Positions 1 through 8,907 of a stretch of DNA of 64,000 nt are shown here, in pieces; the stretch's first letter is position 1; every line of letters begins with the position of its first letter. The translations under genes were made by a program, and so were the position numbers. The notes under the pieces are model-generated. The model was not told where the DNA came from and made no database searches. It saw only the letters and a list, made by a program, of their open reading frames with translations. Source of the stretch: Gillisia hiemivivida (GTDB lineage Bacteria > Bacteroidota > Bacteroidia > Flavobacteriales > Flavobacteriaceae). The stretch is taken from assembly GCF_007997295.1 (NCBI RefSeq), contig NZ_VORY01000003.1:62001-126000 (forward strand), read 5' to 3'.

Positions 1-64
1 ATTTCAGTCTTAAAGACAATTAAAATAACTTGTTATTAGCTCTACTATTTTTCTGAAGCAAACT

Positions 65-265
65 TTAGCTCACTTCAAAAGAGATTTTCACGTTGACACG
101 ATATTCGGTTAAATTTTCACCTTGTACGCGTGCGCTCTGATCTTTTATATAAACAGATTTAATGTTTTTAACAGTTTTTGCTGCGTGTACAACTGCATTT
201 TTTGCGGCATCTTCCCAACCACTACTAGAGGTTGCCATTATTTCAATCACTTTAATTACAGGCAT
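65..265 (-). CDS. Dodecin family flavin-binding protein
   Basis: The 66-residue product matches the dodecin family: it starts MPVIKVIEIMATSSSGWEDA and ends in a strand-rich YRVNVKISFEV segment, at the normal length of about 65-70 residues. Dodecins form hollow dodecamers that bind flavins and buffer free flavin in the cytosol. The gene stands alone, about 110 bp downstream of the NifU gene on the same strand. The family call is from the sequence; the ligand is known for the family and not shown here. Confidence 0.9.
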   Translation of the reverse strand: MPVIKVIEIMATSSSGWEDAAKNAVVHAAKTVKNIKSVYIKDQSARVQGENLTEYRVNVKISFEVS

Positions 266-377
266 AATATTTCTTTTTAAATTGGTTACTAATAATTAGT
301 ACCTAAGTTACAAAATATTGAAAGCCAAGTTTATAAAGCTTTGTTAAATGAAAGACCCTTGCTTTTGGATACAAATA

Positions 378-1313
378 TTATCCGTTTACAGCTTCAACAT
401 ATTCTACCTTGCCTTTAAGCATATCTCGCATCATGGTTTCAATTCCATTCTTTAGGGTGGCAGTAGATGATGGGCAGCCACTGCATGCACCTTGTAAGAT
501 TACTTTTACGGTTTTGGTTTCTTCATTATAAGAATCGAACATTATATTTCCGCCATCACTTGCAACGGCTGGTTTAATATATTCTTCTAAAATGTCTATT
601 ACTTGTTTAGAAACAGGATCTAGATTTTCATTTGAAACAGAAGGCTTTGCTTGCTCTGTACCATTCTCTGCTTCAGTTGCAGTTTTAAGAGTTTCTTTTA
701 GAACGATATCCTTTCCATCCTGAATGTACTTAGTTATAAATTCACGTAACTCCATTGCGATCTCATCCCAGTTCGCGATATCGTACTTATTGATGGAAAT
801 ATAATTTTCATCTATAAATACTTCTTTTACGAAAGGGAAATTAAATAACTCACGTGCAATGGGTGCATTGGCGGTAGCATCTATATTTTTAAACTCGGTA
901 GGAGCGATCACTAATTTTTTGTTCGCTACAAACCTCATTACTGATGGATTAGGAGTTGTTTCAGCATAAACAGTTACAGGCACTTTTTTAGATGGCGTAG
1001 TGGTGTCCTCTTCAGCCTTTAATATGATTCCATCATTATTTAAATACTCCAATAATTGCTCTGAAACCGCTTCTTGAACATCTGCCCATTCTACGATATT
1101 GTATTTTTCTATTGCTATAAAATTCTGAGCTATAAAAACAGTTTTTACAAATGGTAAATGAAAAAGTTGCTGTGCCAGTGGCGATTTTTGAGCTTCTTCA
1201 ATATTTCCAAATTCAAAACTTTCATGTCTTGTTAAAAACTGATTTGTTTCAAATTTAACGATCGCAGAATTAGACGTTGGCTCTATATTAATAGTATATG
1301 TGTTCATCTTCAA
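378..1313 (-). CDS. NifU family Fe-S scaffold protein with duplicated Nfu N-terminal domain
   Basis: The product has 311 residues. The C-terminal NifU domain (about 232-311) has the C277-S-G-C280 pair that binds a labile Fe-S cluster for transfer to apo-proteins. Upstream are two related Nfu N-terminal domains: about residues 4-92 (YTINIEPTSNSAIVKF, LFHLPFVKTVFI) and about 115-203 (VYAETTPNPSVMRF, LFNFPFVKEVFI). A classic Nfu has one such domain; the tandem form makes the protein about 100 residues longer. Likely cytosolic cluster carrier. Monocistronic as far as visible, with a TAATTTTG box just upstream of the start on the minus strand. Confidence 0.92.
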   Translation of the reverse strand: MKMNTYTINIEPTSNSAIVKFETNQFLTRHESFEFGNIEEAQKSPLAQQLFHLPFVKTVFIAQNFIAIEKYNIVEWADVQEAVSEQLLEYLNNDGIILKAEEDTTTPSKKVPVTVYAETTPNPSVMRFVANKKLVIAPTEFKNIDATANAPIARELFNFPFVKEVFIDENYISINKYDIANWDEIAMELREFITKYIQDGKDIVLKETLKTATEAENGTEQAKPSVSNENLDPVSKQVIDILEEYIKPAVASDGGNIMFDSYNEETKTVKVILQGACSGCPSSTATLKNGIETMMRDMLKGKVEYVEAVNG

Positions 1314-1455
1314 TATTTTGTTGCAAAATTACTAAAACAAAGTGCGGTAATCTATATATTTACAATTGTTATTCTGGTTGAGCGCATAGTCTTAACCTAT
1401 ATGCTAGTATTTTGAAATCATAAAGCTATTAGTGCTTTAAAAATGATTTGTTTTA

Positions 1456-2454
1456 ATGAAATTATATCTTTGCTTTAGTTTTTTCTTGTCTTTATTTATA
1501 GCTACTACCTCTGATGCACAAGAGGTAATTCCAACCTATTCAGATTATCTAACAGACAACTTATACTTGCTTCATCCAGCTATGGCGGGTGCTGCAAACT
1601 TTAATAAAATTAGACTTACTGCCAGACAGCAGTGGTTTGACGTGAAAGATGCGCCAAGTTTACAAACATTGAGTGTGAATGGGAGAGTAGGGGATAAAAT
1701 AGGAATAGGAGGTATTGTTTTTAACGATAAGAACGGAAACTATTCTAAACAAGGTGCTTATGCTACCTTAGCTTACCATTTATTGCTATCTAGGAGTGAA
1801 CTCGATCTTAATCAGTTTTCTTTTGGGATAAGCCTAGGCGTTATACAACATAGCCTGGATCAATCTGGATTCACAGACTTTGATCCCATAATTGGTGGTG
1901 GAAATCCTTCAGATATTTATGCAAATATGGATGTAGGGATGTCTTATTATTATTTAGATTTTTTCGCACATGCAACAGCCAAAAATATACTTCCGGTAAG
2001 TAGAGAATTGTTTTACTCAGATGCAGTGCCTAACAACCAGCGTAAATATTTGTTTTCTACAGGTTATATTTTTACTAGAGCTAATAGTGACTGGAGTTTT
2101 GAGCCTTCTATCTTATTTCAACTTAGAGAGCAAACTTCAGAAAAAGCTATTGATGCTAATTTAAAGGCTTATAGAACGTTGGAGTTTGGCGATATATGGG
2201 GAGGTGTTTCCTATAGAAGAAGTTTTGAAGGGGCCGAGTATACTACAGATGGCTCAAAAATTGAAAATCAACAACTGCAATATGTTACTCCATTTGTTGG
2301 ATTGGACTATAAGAGATTCCTTTTTGCTTATACTTATTCACATCAAATAAATTCCCTTGTTTTAAGCAACAGTGGATTTCATCAAATTACCTTAGGATAT
2401 AATTTTGGAGAAGATCGCGGGAGATACGATTGTAAATGCCCAGCTATCAATTAG
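1456..2454 (+). CDS. PorP/SprF family T9SS-associated outer membrane protein
   Basis: The 332-residue protein starts with a signal peptide (MKLYLCFSFFLSLFIATTSDAQ) followed by the family hallmark region YSDYLTDNLYLLHPAMAGAA. The rest is alternating beta-strand sequence ending in TLGYNFG, as in an outer-membrane barrel. PorP/SprF proteins sit in the outer membrane and help type IX secretion, often for delivery or anchoring of one adhesin-like partner. No large adhesin gene lies beside it, so it may be a stand-alone paralog and not the gliding SprF itself. Its stop codon overlaps that of the convergent murI by 4 bp. Confidence 0.88.
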   Translation: MKLYLCFSFFLSLFIATTSDAQEVIPTYSDYLTDNLYLLHPAMAGAANFNKIRLTARQQWFDVKDAPSLQTLSVNGRVGDKIGIGGIVFNDKNGNYSKQGAYATLAYHLLLSRSELDLNQFSFGISLGVIQHSLDQSGFTDFDPIIGGGNPSDIYANMDVGMSYYYLDFFAHATAKNILPVSRELFYSDAVPNNQRKYLFSTGYIFTRANSDWSFEPSILFQLREQTSEKAIDANLKAYRTLEFGDIWGGVSYRRSFEGAEYTTDGSKIENQQLQYVTPFVGLDYKRFLFAYTYSHQINSLVLSNSGFHQITLGYNFGEDRGRYDCKCPAIN

Positions 2455-3242
2455 AAATTCAGGTAAGAAACATCCAGATTATTTTTTTTAGCATGCACCA
2501 GATTTGCCAGAATCTCGGGTTTTGCATTGGTGAAAAGTAAATGTTTTGGAGAGATGTTTATGTTATTCATTAAGTTGTTTTCCAAAAGCAGTTTTTTGGT
2601 TTGTCTGGCGACAGCCTCTCCAGAATCTATTATAGTTACGTCGTTAGGCAAAAGCTCTTTTAAAACAGGAACTAAATAAGGGTAATGGCTGCATCCTAAA
2701 ACCAGGTAATCTATTTTTGCAGCTAACATTGGTTTCAGAAGATTGGATAATAACCCTTTAATTTCCTCAGAATCCTGTTTACCTTGCTCAATAAGACTTA
2801 CCAATCCATTTCCTACCACCTCAATGATAGTTATGTTTTTTGAATACAGTTCAGAGGTTTTAGAAAATAGCTTGCTGGAAAGCGTTCCTTTTGTAGCTAG
2901 GATTCCAATAGATTTTGTTTGAGATCCTAAAGCTGCAGGCTTAATTGCCGGTTCTATCCCAATAATTGGAAGTGGATAAGTGTCTCTTAAAATTTGGATG
3001 GCATTGGTGGTAGCCGTGTTGCACGCTACAACAATAATTTTGGAACCCATAGATATGAGCTTTTCAGTATTCTTTTTACTTAAAGCTATAATTTCTTCTA
3101 TAGGTTTTTCACCATATGGAGCGTTTATACTATCTGAGAGATAGATACTATTTTCGTTTGGCAATAGCTGGATCACTTCTTTCCAAATTGAAGTGCCGCC
3201 TACGCCAGAATCAAAAAATCCAATGGGGTTAGAATTACTCAT
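2451..3242 (-). CDS. murI: Glutamate racemase
   Basis: The 263-residue protein interconverts L- and D-glutamate for peptidoglycan. Diagnostic motifs are FFDSGVGG with D11, VACNTATT with catalytic C74, and VLGCSHYPYL with catalytic C184, in the usual order and at the usual family length. It is the last gene of the leftward envelope cluster. A strong hairpin with T-runs lies between it and the upstream ompH gene, so it probably has its own promoter or depends on read-through. Confidence 0.96.
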   Translation of the reverse strand: MSNSNPIGFFDSGVGGTSIWKEVIQLLPNENSIYLSDSINAPYGEKPIEEIIALSKKNTEKLISMGSKIIVVACNTATTNAIQILRDTYPLPIIGIEPAIKPAALGSQTKSIGILATKGTLSSKLFSKTSELYSKNITIIEVVGNGLVSLIEQGKQDSEEIKGLLSNLLKPMLAAKIDYLVLGCSHYPYLVPVLKELLPNDVTIIDSGEAVARQTKKLLLENNLMNNINISPKHLLFTNAKPEILANLVHAKKNNLDVSYLNF

Positions 3243-3255
3243 TAGTACAAAAATA

Positions 3256-3285
3256 AAAACTGCGCTTCAAGGAAGCGCAGTTTTT
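3256..3285 (-). terminator. Intrinsic terminator between ompH and murI
   Basis: A perfect 13-bp stem (AAAACTGCGCTTC / GAAGCGCAGTTTT) with a 3-nt loop has A- and T-runs on both sides, so it can act on either strand. It lies 22 bp past the ompH stop and 14 bp before the murI start, so it should end the bamA-ompH transcript or attenuate entry into murI. Confidence 0.85.
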
Positions 3286-3306
3286 AGAAATAATATTAAG
3301 AAAATA

Positions 3307-3816
3307 TTACATTCCTAATTCTTTCTTCACGTCTGGCATTAAATTAAAACCATCTGCCATGATTACTCCGGCTCCGTTAGAAGAGTCTAAAACGTAATCG
3401 TATCCTTTTGCTCTTGCAACTTTTTGGATTGCAACTCTAGCTTTTTCATACACAGGCTTTAAAAGATCAAGTTCTTTTTTCTGAAGATCTTGTTGTGCTT
3501 TTTGTCCGTGTTCTTGAATTCTTCTTTGAGTTCCTTGTAATTCTTGAGCTCTTTTTTGATTCTCCTCTTCTGTCTTAGTTGCAGCTTCAGATTCGTAACG
3601 TTGCATTGTTTTTTGAGCTTCAGTCATCATATCTCTGATCTCAGCATCGTAGGTTTTTTGTAATTTTTCTAATTGTCCCATAGCTTCTTTATAAGAAGGC
3701 ATAGTTTCAACTAATTCTTGAGATGCTACGTGAGCAACTTTGGATTGTGCATTTGTAAAAGCTGTTGCTCCAATCATTAAAGCTACTGCTATAAAAAGGG
3801 TTCTAAATTGTTTCAT
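3307..3816 (-). CDS. OmpH/Skp-like periplasmic chaperone
   Basis: The 169-residue protein has a signal peptide (MKQFRTLFIAVALMIGATAFTNAQ) and the OmpH/Skp layout: a short beta strand (KVAHVASQELVETMPSY), a long charged coiled coil (about 45-125), and a C-terminal strand (GYDYVLDSSNGAGVIM). Skp proteins trimerise and hold unfolded outer-membrane proteins in the periplasm. The second OmpH-like gene and bamA lie immediately upstream, as in many Bacteroidetes. I use no symbol because two paralogs are present. Confidence 0.93.
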   Translation of the reverse strand: MKQFRTLFIAVALMIGATAFTNAQSKVAHVASQELVETMPSYKEAMGQLEKLQKTYDAEIRDMMTEAQKTMQRYESEAATKTEEENQKRAQELQGTQRRIQEHGQKAQQDLQKKELDLLKPVYEKARVAIQKVARAKGYDYVLDSSNGAGVIMADGFNLMPDVKKELGM

Positions 3817-3860
3817 TTTAAATGTATTAATTATTAATTGTTAAGGGTTTGCGTTATTTA

Positions 3861-4685
3861 TTAATCGTTATCTTTATTTTCTTTTTCCTCGATCTTTTGC
3901 TTTCTAACTGTATCTATCGAATCTTTTTTACGTTGTCTATCTGCTAATATCTTTGCTCTGCGCTCGTCAAATTCTCTTTGCTTTACTGCTCTAATAGAAT
4001 CTCTTTCTTGCTTTCTTGCTTCTAAAAGTGCTTCTCTTTCATCTTGCACAGCTTTAACGGCTTGTTGTTTTTCTGCAATCTCTTCATCTTCTTCAACCGT
4101 ACGATTCTCTTCAACTTCCATTTCCGCAATCTCATCTCTAGAACTCAACTGTTCTCTTTTAGATGCTCTTGTAATAATTCTTAAAACCTGATCGCTAATA
4201 TTATGTTTTTCTGCTGAAAAAACCATACCAACATTAGACGTCCTGTCAAAAATATAATCGTAATTTCTTTGAGTTCCAATTTCCTGAATCGCATTAAAAA
4301 CTTGATCCTGGATTGGCTTTATTAATTGTTTCTTCTGAAGTAAAAAATCTCCATTGGAACCAAAACGTTTTTGTTGATATTCTGCAATTTTAGATTCTTC
4401 AAAAGCTATTGTAGCTTCTCTTTCTTCAACAAGTTCCTTTGTTAATAATGGTCTTTCTTGTTCCAGAGCAATTTGCATTGCTTCCACTTTTTTCAGATCT
4501 CTATCCAACTCCATTTTCCACTGCTGAACTCGTTCTTCTAGTTGAGCCGAAGCTTCTTTATATTCAGGAACATTTGCCAAGATAAATTCCATATCTATAT
4601 AAGCGATCCTGTTAGGTTTCTGAGCCTGAATTAATGGCTGAAATCCTGCTAAAAAAACTAGTAGAATAAAAACTTGACGTTTCAT
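3861..4685 (-). CDS. OmpH/Skp-like protein with long charged C-terminal extension
   Basis: This is the second OmpH family member (274 residues): signal peptide MKRQVFILLVFLAGFQPLIQ, then NRIAYIDMEFILANVPEY, a coiled coil, and a strand RNYDYIFDRTSNVGMVF. After about residue 175 it carries a roughly 100-residue highly charged region rich in E, R and K that the shorter paralog lacks, probably an extended coiled coil. It lies 31 bp after bamA and 44 bp before the shorter ompH, so all three are probably cotranscribed for barrel assembly. Confidence 0.9.
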   Translation of the reverse strand: MKRQVFILLVFLAGFQPLIQAQKPNRIAYIDMEFILANVPEYKEASAQLEERVQQWKMELDRDLKKVEAMQIALEQERPLLTKELVEEREATIAFEESKIAEYQQKRFGSNGDFLLQKKQLIKPIQDQVFNAIQEIGTQRNYDYIFDRTSNVGMVFSAEKHNISDQVLRIITRASKREQLSSRDEIAEMEVEENRTVEEDEEIAEKQQAVKAVQDEREALLEARKQERDSIRAVKQREFDERRAKILADRQRKKDSIDTVRKQKIEEKENKDND

Positions 4686-4716
4686 AGTATTGCTATTAGA
4701 AATAATCGTGCCAAAC

Positions 4717-7353
4717 CTAGAATTGCTGTCCGATTATAAAGTGAGTTTCCCAACCATTTGGTGATGTCCCTCCAGGGATAGGATCAAAACCATAACCAAA
4801 GTCTATTCCTAACAATCCAAATTGAGGCATAAAAACCCTCAATCCAGCACCGGCAGATCTGTTTAATTGAAACGGATTAAAATCTCTAAAATTGTCATAA
4901 GACGCTCCTCCTTCTATAAACATTAATCCGTAAATAGATGCAGCAGGTTTAAGTGTTATTGGATATCTTAATTCCAATGAATATTTGTTATAAATAACCG
5001 CCCCGTCTTCATTAGTGGCCTGACTAAAACTTGTTCTATCTAAAGGCACTAAAGATTGATTTGGATATCCTCTTAAAGCAATGCTTTCTCTTCCGTCTAA
5101 ACTAAAAGCACCTAGGCCATCCCCACCTAAATAGAAACGCTCAAAAGGAGGAATTCCACGCTCATTGTTGTAGGCTCCCAAGAAACCATATTCCATTCCA
5201 GTCTTTAAAACTAATGGTCCTTTTGGTCCAATGTTAAATAAAGTGGTGTACCATGCAGCATCGAATTTTATTTTGTAAAATTCTAACCATTTGAATTTTT
5301 CCTGATCTATTTTACCTTGATCTCCCACAGCTTCATCTCCTGGTCTTAATCTTAATCCGTCTGAATTTAAAAGATTTCCGTTTTCATCTTCCAATTGAAA
5401 GGCTCTCTGGTTTTCAAGATCATTATAATCTATTCCATTCCAAAGGGAATAGGGAGGTGTAAATTTTGCTATAAAATTAAATTCTGAACCTACTGTTGGG
5501 AATATTGGGTTTAGCCCTTTACTATTTCTGCTTAATCCAATTGTGTAAGTAAGATTGTTAGAAAAACCATCTCCAAAGGTGAATAATCCAGTGTTGTAAT
5601 TATTTAAATCATATCTCTGGAAACCTAAAGATTGAGATAAGGTAAAGTAATCATCTGGCCATTGTAATCTCTTCGCTAGACCAACATTTACTCCTAGAAT
5701 ATCAAAACTTCTAGATCTGTCTGCTCTTCTAGTTCGGGGATCAAAAAGGAATTGTCTGGTATAAGAAAAGGAAGTAGATAAACTTTGAGGTTTTTTACCG
5801 CCTAACCATGGTTCTACAAAAGATAGACTATAAGTTTGATAGTAAATACTTGCTTGTGCTCTTAAAGATAATTTTTGACCATCTCCCATTGGAATTGGTC
5901 TATAAGCTTCTTTGTCAAAAATTCCTGCAAGAGAGAAGTTATTAAAAGATAAACCTAAAGTTCCTATGAAACCACCACCACCATATCCACCTTGCAGTTC
6001 TATTTGGCTTGCTCCAGCTTCTACAACAGCATATTCCATATCCAGAGTCCCACTGTTAGGGTCTACGTTTTGGAAATTTGGTTGCACATTTTCTGCATCA
6101 AAAAATCCAAGTTGACCTATCTCTCTAATAGTTCTTACTACATTTTCTTGACTGTATTTTTGACCTGGTTTAGTCCGTAGCTCACGGTAAATTACATGAT
6201 CTTTAGTTTTTGTATTACCTACTACACTAATCTTGTTAAAATAAGCTTCCTTGCCTTCTACAATTCTAATTTCAAAATCTATTGTGTCATTGTAAACCTT
6301 TGTTTCAACCGTATTTATTTGAGCAAATAGGTATCCATTGTTCTTGTATAGGTTGGCTATATCCTGAGAATCTGGCTTGGACTCATCTGAGATACGTTTT
6401 TCCAATAGCACCCCATTGTAGACATCACCTTTGCTTATTCCTAGAGCTCTGGTAAGTAAATCGTCAGAATAAACCACATTTCCAATGAAATCTATGTTTC
6501 CAATATAATGCTTGTTTCCTTCTTCTACCTGAATTTGTAACGCAACCGTTTTAGGATCTTCAATAATTAAAGAATCAGATACTATTCTTGCATCTCTAAA
6601 TCCTTTCTCCTTATACTTGTTTACTATTCCAACTTTATCTGCTTCGAAATCATCGGAATTGAATTTAGATCTTTTCCAAACCCTAAAGAAGTTCTTCTCT
6701 TTAGTGTTACTCATGGCGCCTTTAAGTTTAGAATCAGTCAATTCTTCGTTACCAATGAATTCTATATTTCCTACTTTAACTTTCTCTCCACGATCTACAT
6801 TAACCACCATATTTACCTTATTGGTGCCTGTGGTGTCAACAATTTGAGTTGTGTTAATGACTACTTTAGTATTAAAGTATCCATCTTTTTTATATTTGTT
6901 CTCTATATAGTTTTTAGTAGTGGTTGTGAGGTTTTCTGTAACTTTAGATCCCGGTGTTAACGAGTTCTCTTTAATAAGTTCCTCTTGAGTAGATTTCTTT
7001 TTGATTCCTTGAATTCTCACTTCCGCCAATTCCGGAACTTCCTGAATTTCAAGTTCAAGATCTGCAACATTTCCTTCTATATTGGTAACGTAAAAATTAA
7101 TATCACTAAAAAGACCAAGATCCCATAATTTCTTTAGAACCTTACTTATTTTATCTCCTGGAATAAAGATTTCATCACCAGGTTTAAGGCCTGTATAGGC
7201 TATCACAGTTTGTTCGTTATAACTAACTGTTCCTGTTACTTCAATCTTTCCTATTGTATATTTACTTCCTCCACCTAGCGGTAAATCTTGTGCCTGAAAT
7301 GTTAGGGTATACAAAAAACAAAATGCCAAAAGGCTTAAAAACTTTTTTGACAT
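4717..7353 (-). CDS. bamA: Outer membrane protein assembly factor BamA
   Basis: BamA inserts beta-barrel proteins into the outer membrane. I take the ATG at 7353, giving MSKKFLSLLAFCFLYTLTFQ as signal peptide and 878 residues; the reading frame is open 25 codons further up, but that start would overlap uppS. Residues about 35-430 are repeated POTRA domains (motifs such as KVKVGNIEFIGNEEL and KHYIGNIDFIGN). The rest is a 16-strand-type barrel ending in an aromatic residue (FIIGQQF), which marks barrel substrates. The start lies 7 bp after the uppS stop. Downstream are two Skp-like genes. Confidence 0.95.
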   Translation of the reverse strand: MSKKFLSLLAFCFLYTLTFQAQDLPLGGGSKYTIGKIEVTGTVSYNEQTVIAYTGLKPGDEIFIPGDKISKVLKKLWDLGLFSDINFYVTNIEGNVADLELEIQEVPELAEVRIQGIKKKSTQEELIKENSLTPGSKVTENLTTTTKNYIENKYKKDGYFNTKVVINTTQIVDTTGTNKVNMVVNVDRGEKVKVGNIEFIGNEELTDSKLKGAMSNTKEKNFFRVWKRSKFNSDDFEADKVGIVNKYKEKGFRDARIVSDSLIIEDPKTVALQIQVEEGNKHYIGNIDFIGNVVYSDDLLTRALGISKGDVYNGVLLEKRISDESKPDSQDIANLYKNNGYLFAQINTVETKVYNDTIDFEIRIVEGKEAYFNKISVVGNTKTKDHVIYRELRTKPGQKYSQENVVRTIREIGQLGFFDAENVQPNFQNVDPNSGTLDMEYAVVEAGASQIELQGGYGGGGFIGTLGLSFNNFSLAGIFDKEAYRPIPMGDGQKLSLRAQASIYYQTYSLSFVEPWLGGKKPQSLSTSFSYTRQFLFDPRTRRADRSRSFDILGVNVGLAKRLQWPDDYFTLSQSLGFQRYDLNNYNTGLFTFGDGFSNNLTYTIGLSRNSKGLNPIFPTVGSEFNFIAKFTPPYSLWNGIDYNDLENQRAFQLEDENGNLLNSDGLRLRPGDEAVGDQGKIDQEKFKWLEFYKIKFDAAWYTTLFNIGPKGPLVLKTGMEYGFLGAYNNERGIPPFERFYLGGDGLGAFSLDGRESIALRGYPNQSLVPLDRTSFSQATNEDGAVIYNKYSLELRYPITLKPAASIYGLMFIEGGASYDNFRDFNPFQLNRSAGAGLRVFMPQFGLLGIDFGYGFDPIPGGTSPNGWETHFIIGQQF

Positions 7354-7360
7354 GTTTGTG

Positions 7361-8098
7361 TTAACTAATCTGCTCACTGGTTTTTCCAAATCTTCGTTCT
7401 CTCGTTTGATAATTATAAATGGCCTCATATAAATTTTCTCTACGAAAATCCGGCCATAAAATCGTGCTAAAATATAATTCTGCGTATGCTATTTGCCATA
7501 ATAAAAAGTTACTTATCCGTTGCTCGCCACTGGTTCGGATAAGTAAATCTACGTCCGGTAAATTTTGGGTGTAAAGATGCTGATTTATAATTGATTCATC
7601 AATAGCATCTAAAGATAATTCCTCATTTTTTACTTTTTGGCTAATATCCTTAACTGCATGAATCAATTCTTCCCTAGAACCATAGCTTAGAGCCAAAGTC
7701 AGGATCATTCTCTTATTATTTTTGGTCTTCTCTATAACTTCATTAAGTTCTTTTTGTGCCTTTTTAGGTAACGTATGAAGATTTCCTATTGCATTTAGCT
7801 TAATGTCATTTTTGAGGAGTGTTTTTATTTCTTTCTTAAGGGAGGTTACTAGTAACCGCATGAGCGTATCTACTTCCAATTTTGGACGATTCCAGTTTTC
7901 AGTAGAAAAAGCATACAAGGTGAGGTTTTCAATACCTATTTCGGCAGAACCTTCTACAACGTCACGAACTGCTTTAGTGCCTTCTTCATGTCCAAACGCG
8001 CGTAAAAATCCTTTTTGCTTAGCCCATCTACCGTTCCCGTCCATAATAATGGAGATATGTTTGGGTAAGCTCTTTGGGTTAATTTTTTCTTTGAACAT
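7361..8098 (-). CDS. uppS: Isoprenyl transferase (undecaprenyl diphosphate synthase)
   Basis: The 245-residue protein makes the C55 lipid carrier for cell-wall and O-antigen synthesis by cis-addition of IPP units to farnesyl diphosphate. The N-terminal signature IIMDGNGRWAKQKG has the catalytic D20, and the C-terminal RTSGEQRISNFLLWQ region binds substrate. It starts 1 bp after the porG-like stop and ends 7 bp before bamA, so it is within the envelope operon. Confidence 0.96.
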   Translation of the reverse strand: MFKEKINPKSLPKHISIIMDGNGRWAKQKGFLRAFGHEEGTKAVRDVVEGSAEIGIENLTLYAFSTENWNRPKLEVDTLMRLLVTSLKKEIKTLLKNDIKLNAIGNLHTLPKKAQKELNEVIEKTKNNKRMILTLALSYGSREELIHAVKDISQKVKNEELSLDAIDESIINQHLYTQNLPDVDLLIRTSGEQRISNFLLWQIAYAELYFSTILWPDFRRENLYEAIYNYQTRERRFGKTSEQIS

Positions 8099-8099
8099 C

Positions 8100-8807
8100 C
8101 TATATATTACAGTAACATGGTTTTTTTCCGAATGTAAAGGTAAAGCTTACACCCGAAAATACATACCAGTCTTTAGTATTTGTATTTCCAAATTCTCTAG
8201 GAGGATCTCTTCTTCCTAATAATTCTTGGGGATTACTCCCATCAATATTATCTGTAAAGGAGTATCTAACCCCAATTTCCAAGGCTCCGATAATCATAGG
8301 GGTTATTGTTTGTTTATATCCAAATATAACTGGAATAGCGAAACTCCAATTGTCTCCCTGAGGCTCTAACATGCCTGAATTTGGATGATCTGCACTCAAA
8401 TAGTGATGGTTAGTGTTAAAATAAGAGATCCCTGTATAGAGATAGGGGGTGCTTTGTGGTACGGCATCATGAAGATCAAAAGAATAAAAATTAAACTCCA
8501 GTCCTAAAGAAGCCTCTGCAATATGGTTTGTGAAACTATAACCTCTTTGCTGTCTTCTTACTTCATTAGATTTTGCATCATCTGCTTGAATTTCGGCATA
8601 TAATAAGCTAAATCTAAAACTATGGCGATCGCTCCTGTTCCATTTCACTATCCCTCCACCAACAAGAGTACTGGGATTTATAAAAGATGATTTACCTACA
8701 TCTCCAATATAATTAGCACCTCCAATAAATGGGCCTACTTCGAATGTTTGAGCAACAGAAGAGTTAGAGAAAGCAAACAAAATAAGTAGTAATAACAGGT
8801 GCCTCAT
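8100..8807 (-). CDS. DUF6089 family protein, probable T9SS component PorG
   Basis: The 235-residue protein has a signal peptide (MRHLLLLLILFAFSNSSVAQ), then TFEVGPFIGGANYIGDVG and an 8-strand-like barrel pattern ending FTFTFGKKPCYCNI. The family and the order porG-uppS-bamA-ompH-ompH correspond to the Porphyromonas gingivalis PG0189-PG0193 region, where PG0189 is PorG, an outer-membrane protein that contacts the PorK/PorN ring (the GldK/GldN counterparts). The PorG assignment is inference from synteny and fold, not a confirmed match. Confidence 0.75.
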   Translation of the reverse strand: MRHLLLLLILFAFSNSSVAQTFEVGPFIGGANYIGDVGKSSFINPSTLVGGGIVKWNRSDRHSFRFSLLYAEIQADDAKSNEVRRQQRGYSFTNHIAEASLGLEFNFYSFDLHDAVPQSTPYLYTGISYFNTNHHYLSADHPNSGMLEPQGDNWSFAIPVIFGYKQTITPMIIGALEIGVRYSFTDNIDGSNPQELLGRRDPPREFGNTNTKDWYVFSGVSFTFTFGKKPCYCNI

Positions 8808-8824
8808 AGGTTTTTAAAAGTTTG

Positions 8825-8854
8825 CAAATATAGTAATATTGTTTACCCTGCAAT
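8825..8854 (-). promoter_or_regulatory. Probable promoter of the porG-uppS-bamA operon
   Basis: On the minus strand an ATTG box is followed after 18 bp by TATATTTG, one base and one spacer position away from the Bacteroidetes consensus TTTG-N19-TAnnTTTG. The -7 box ends 18 bp before the porG-like start. This suggests that the envelope operon is transcribed independently of nadK. Confidence 0.55.
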
Positions 8855-8907
8855 ATTTTGGGCGTTTTTGTATATGCTTATAAACAAATAATGGAAGCTT
8901 TTATTGT

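Noticed and set aside
5912-6847. Plus-strand open frames inside bamA
   Set aside because: They are antisense shadows of the barrel and POTRA coding sequence.
7354-7428. 25 extra N-terminal codons of bamA
   Set aside because: They overlap uppS and would bury the clear signal peptide that starts at the ATG at 7353.
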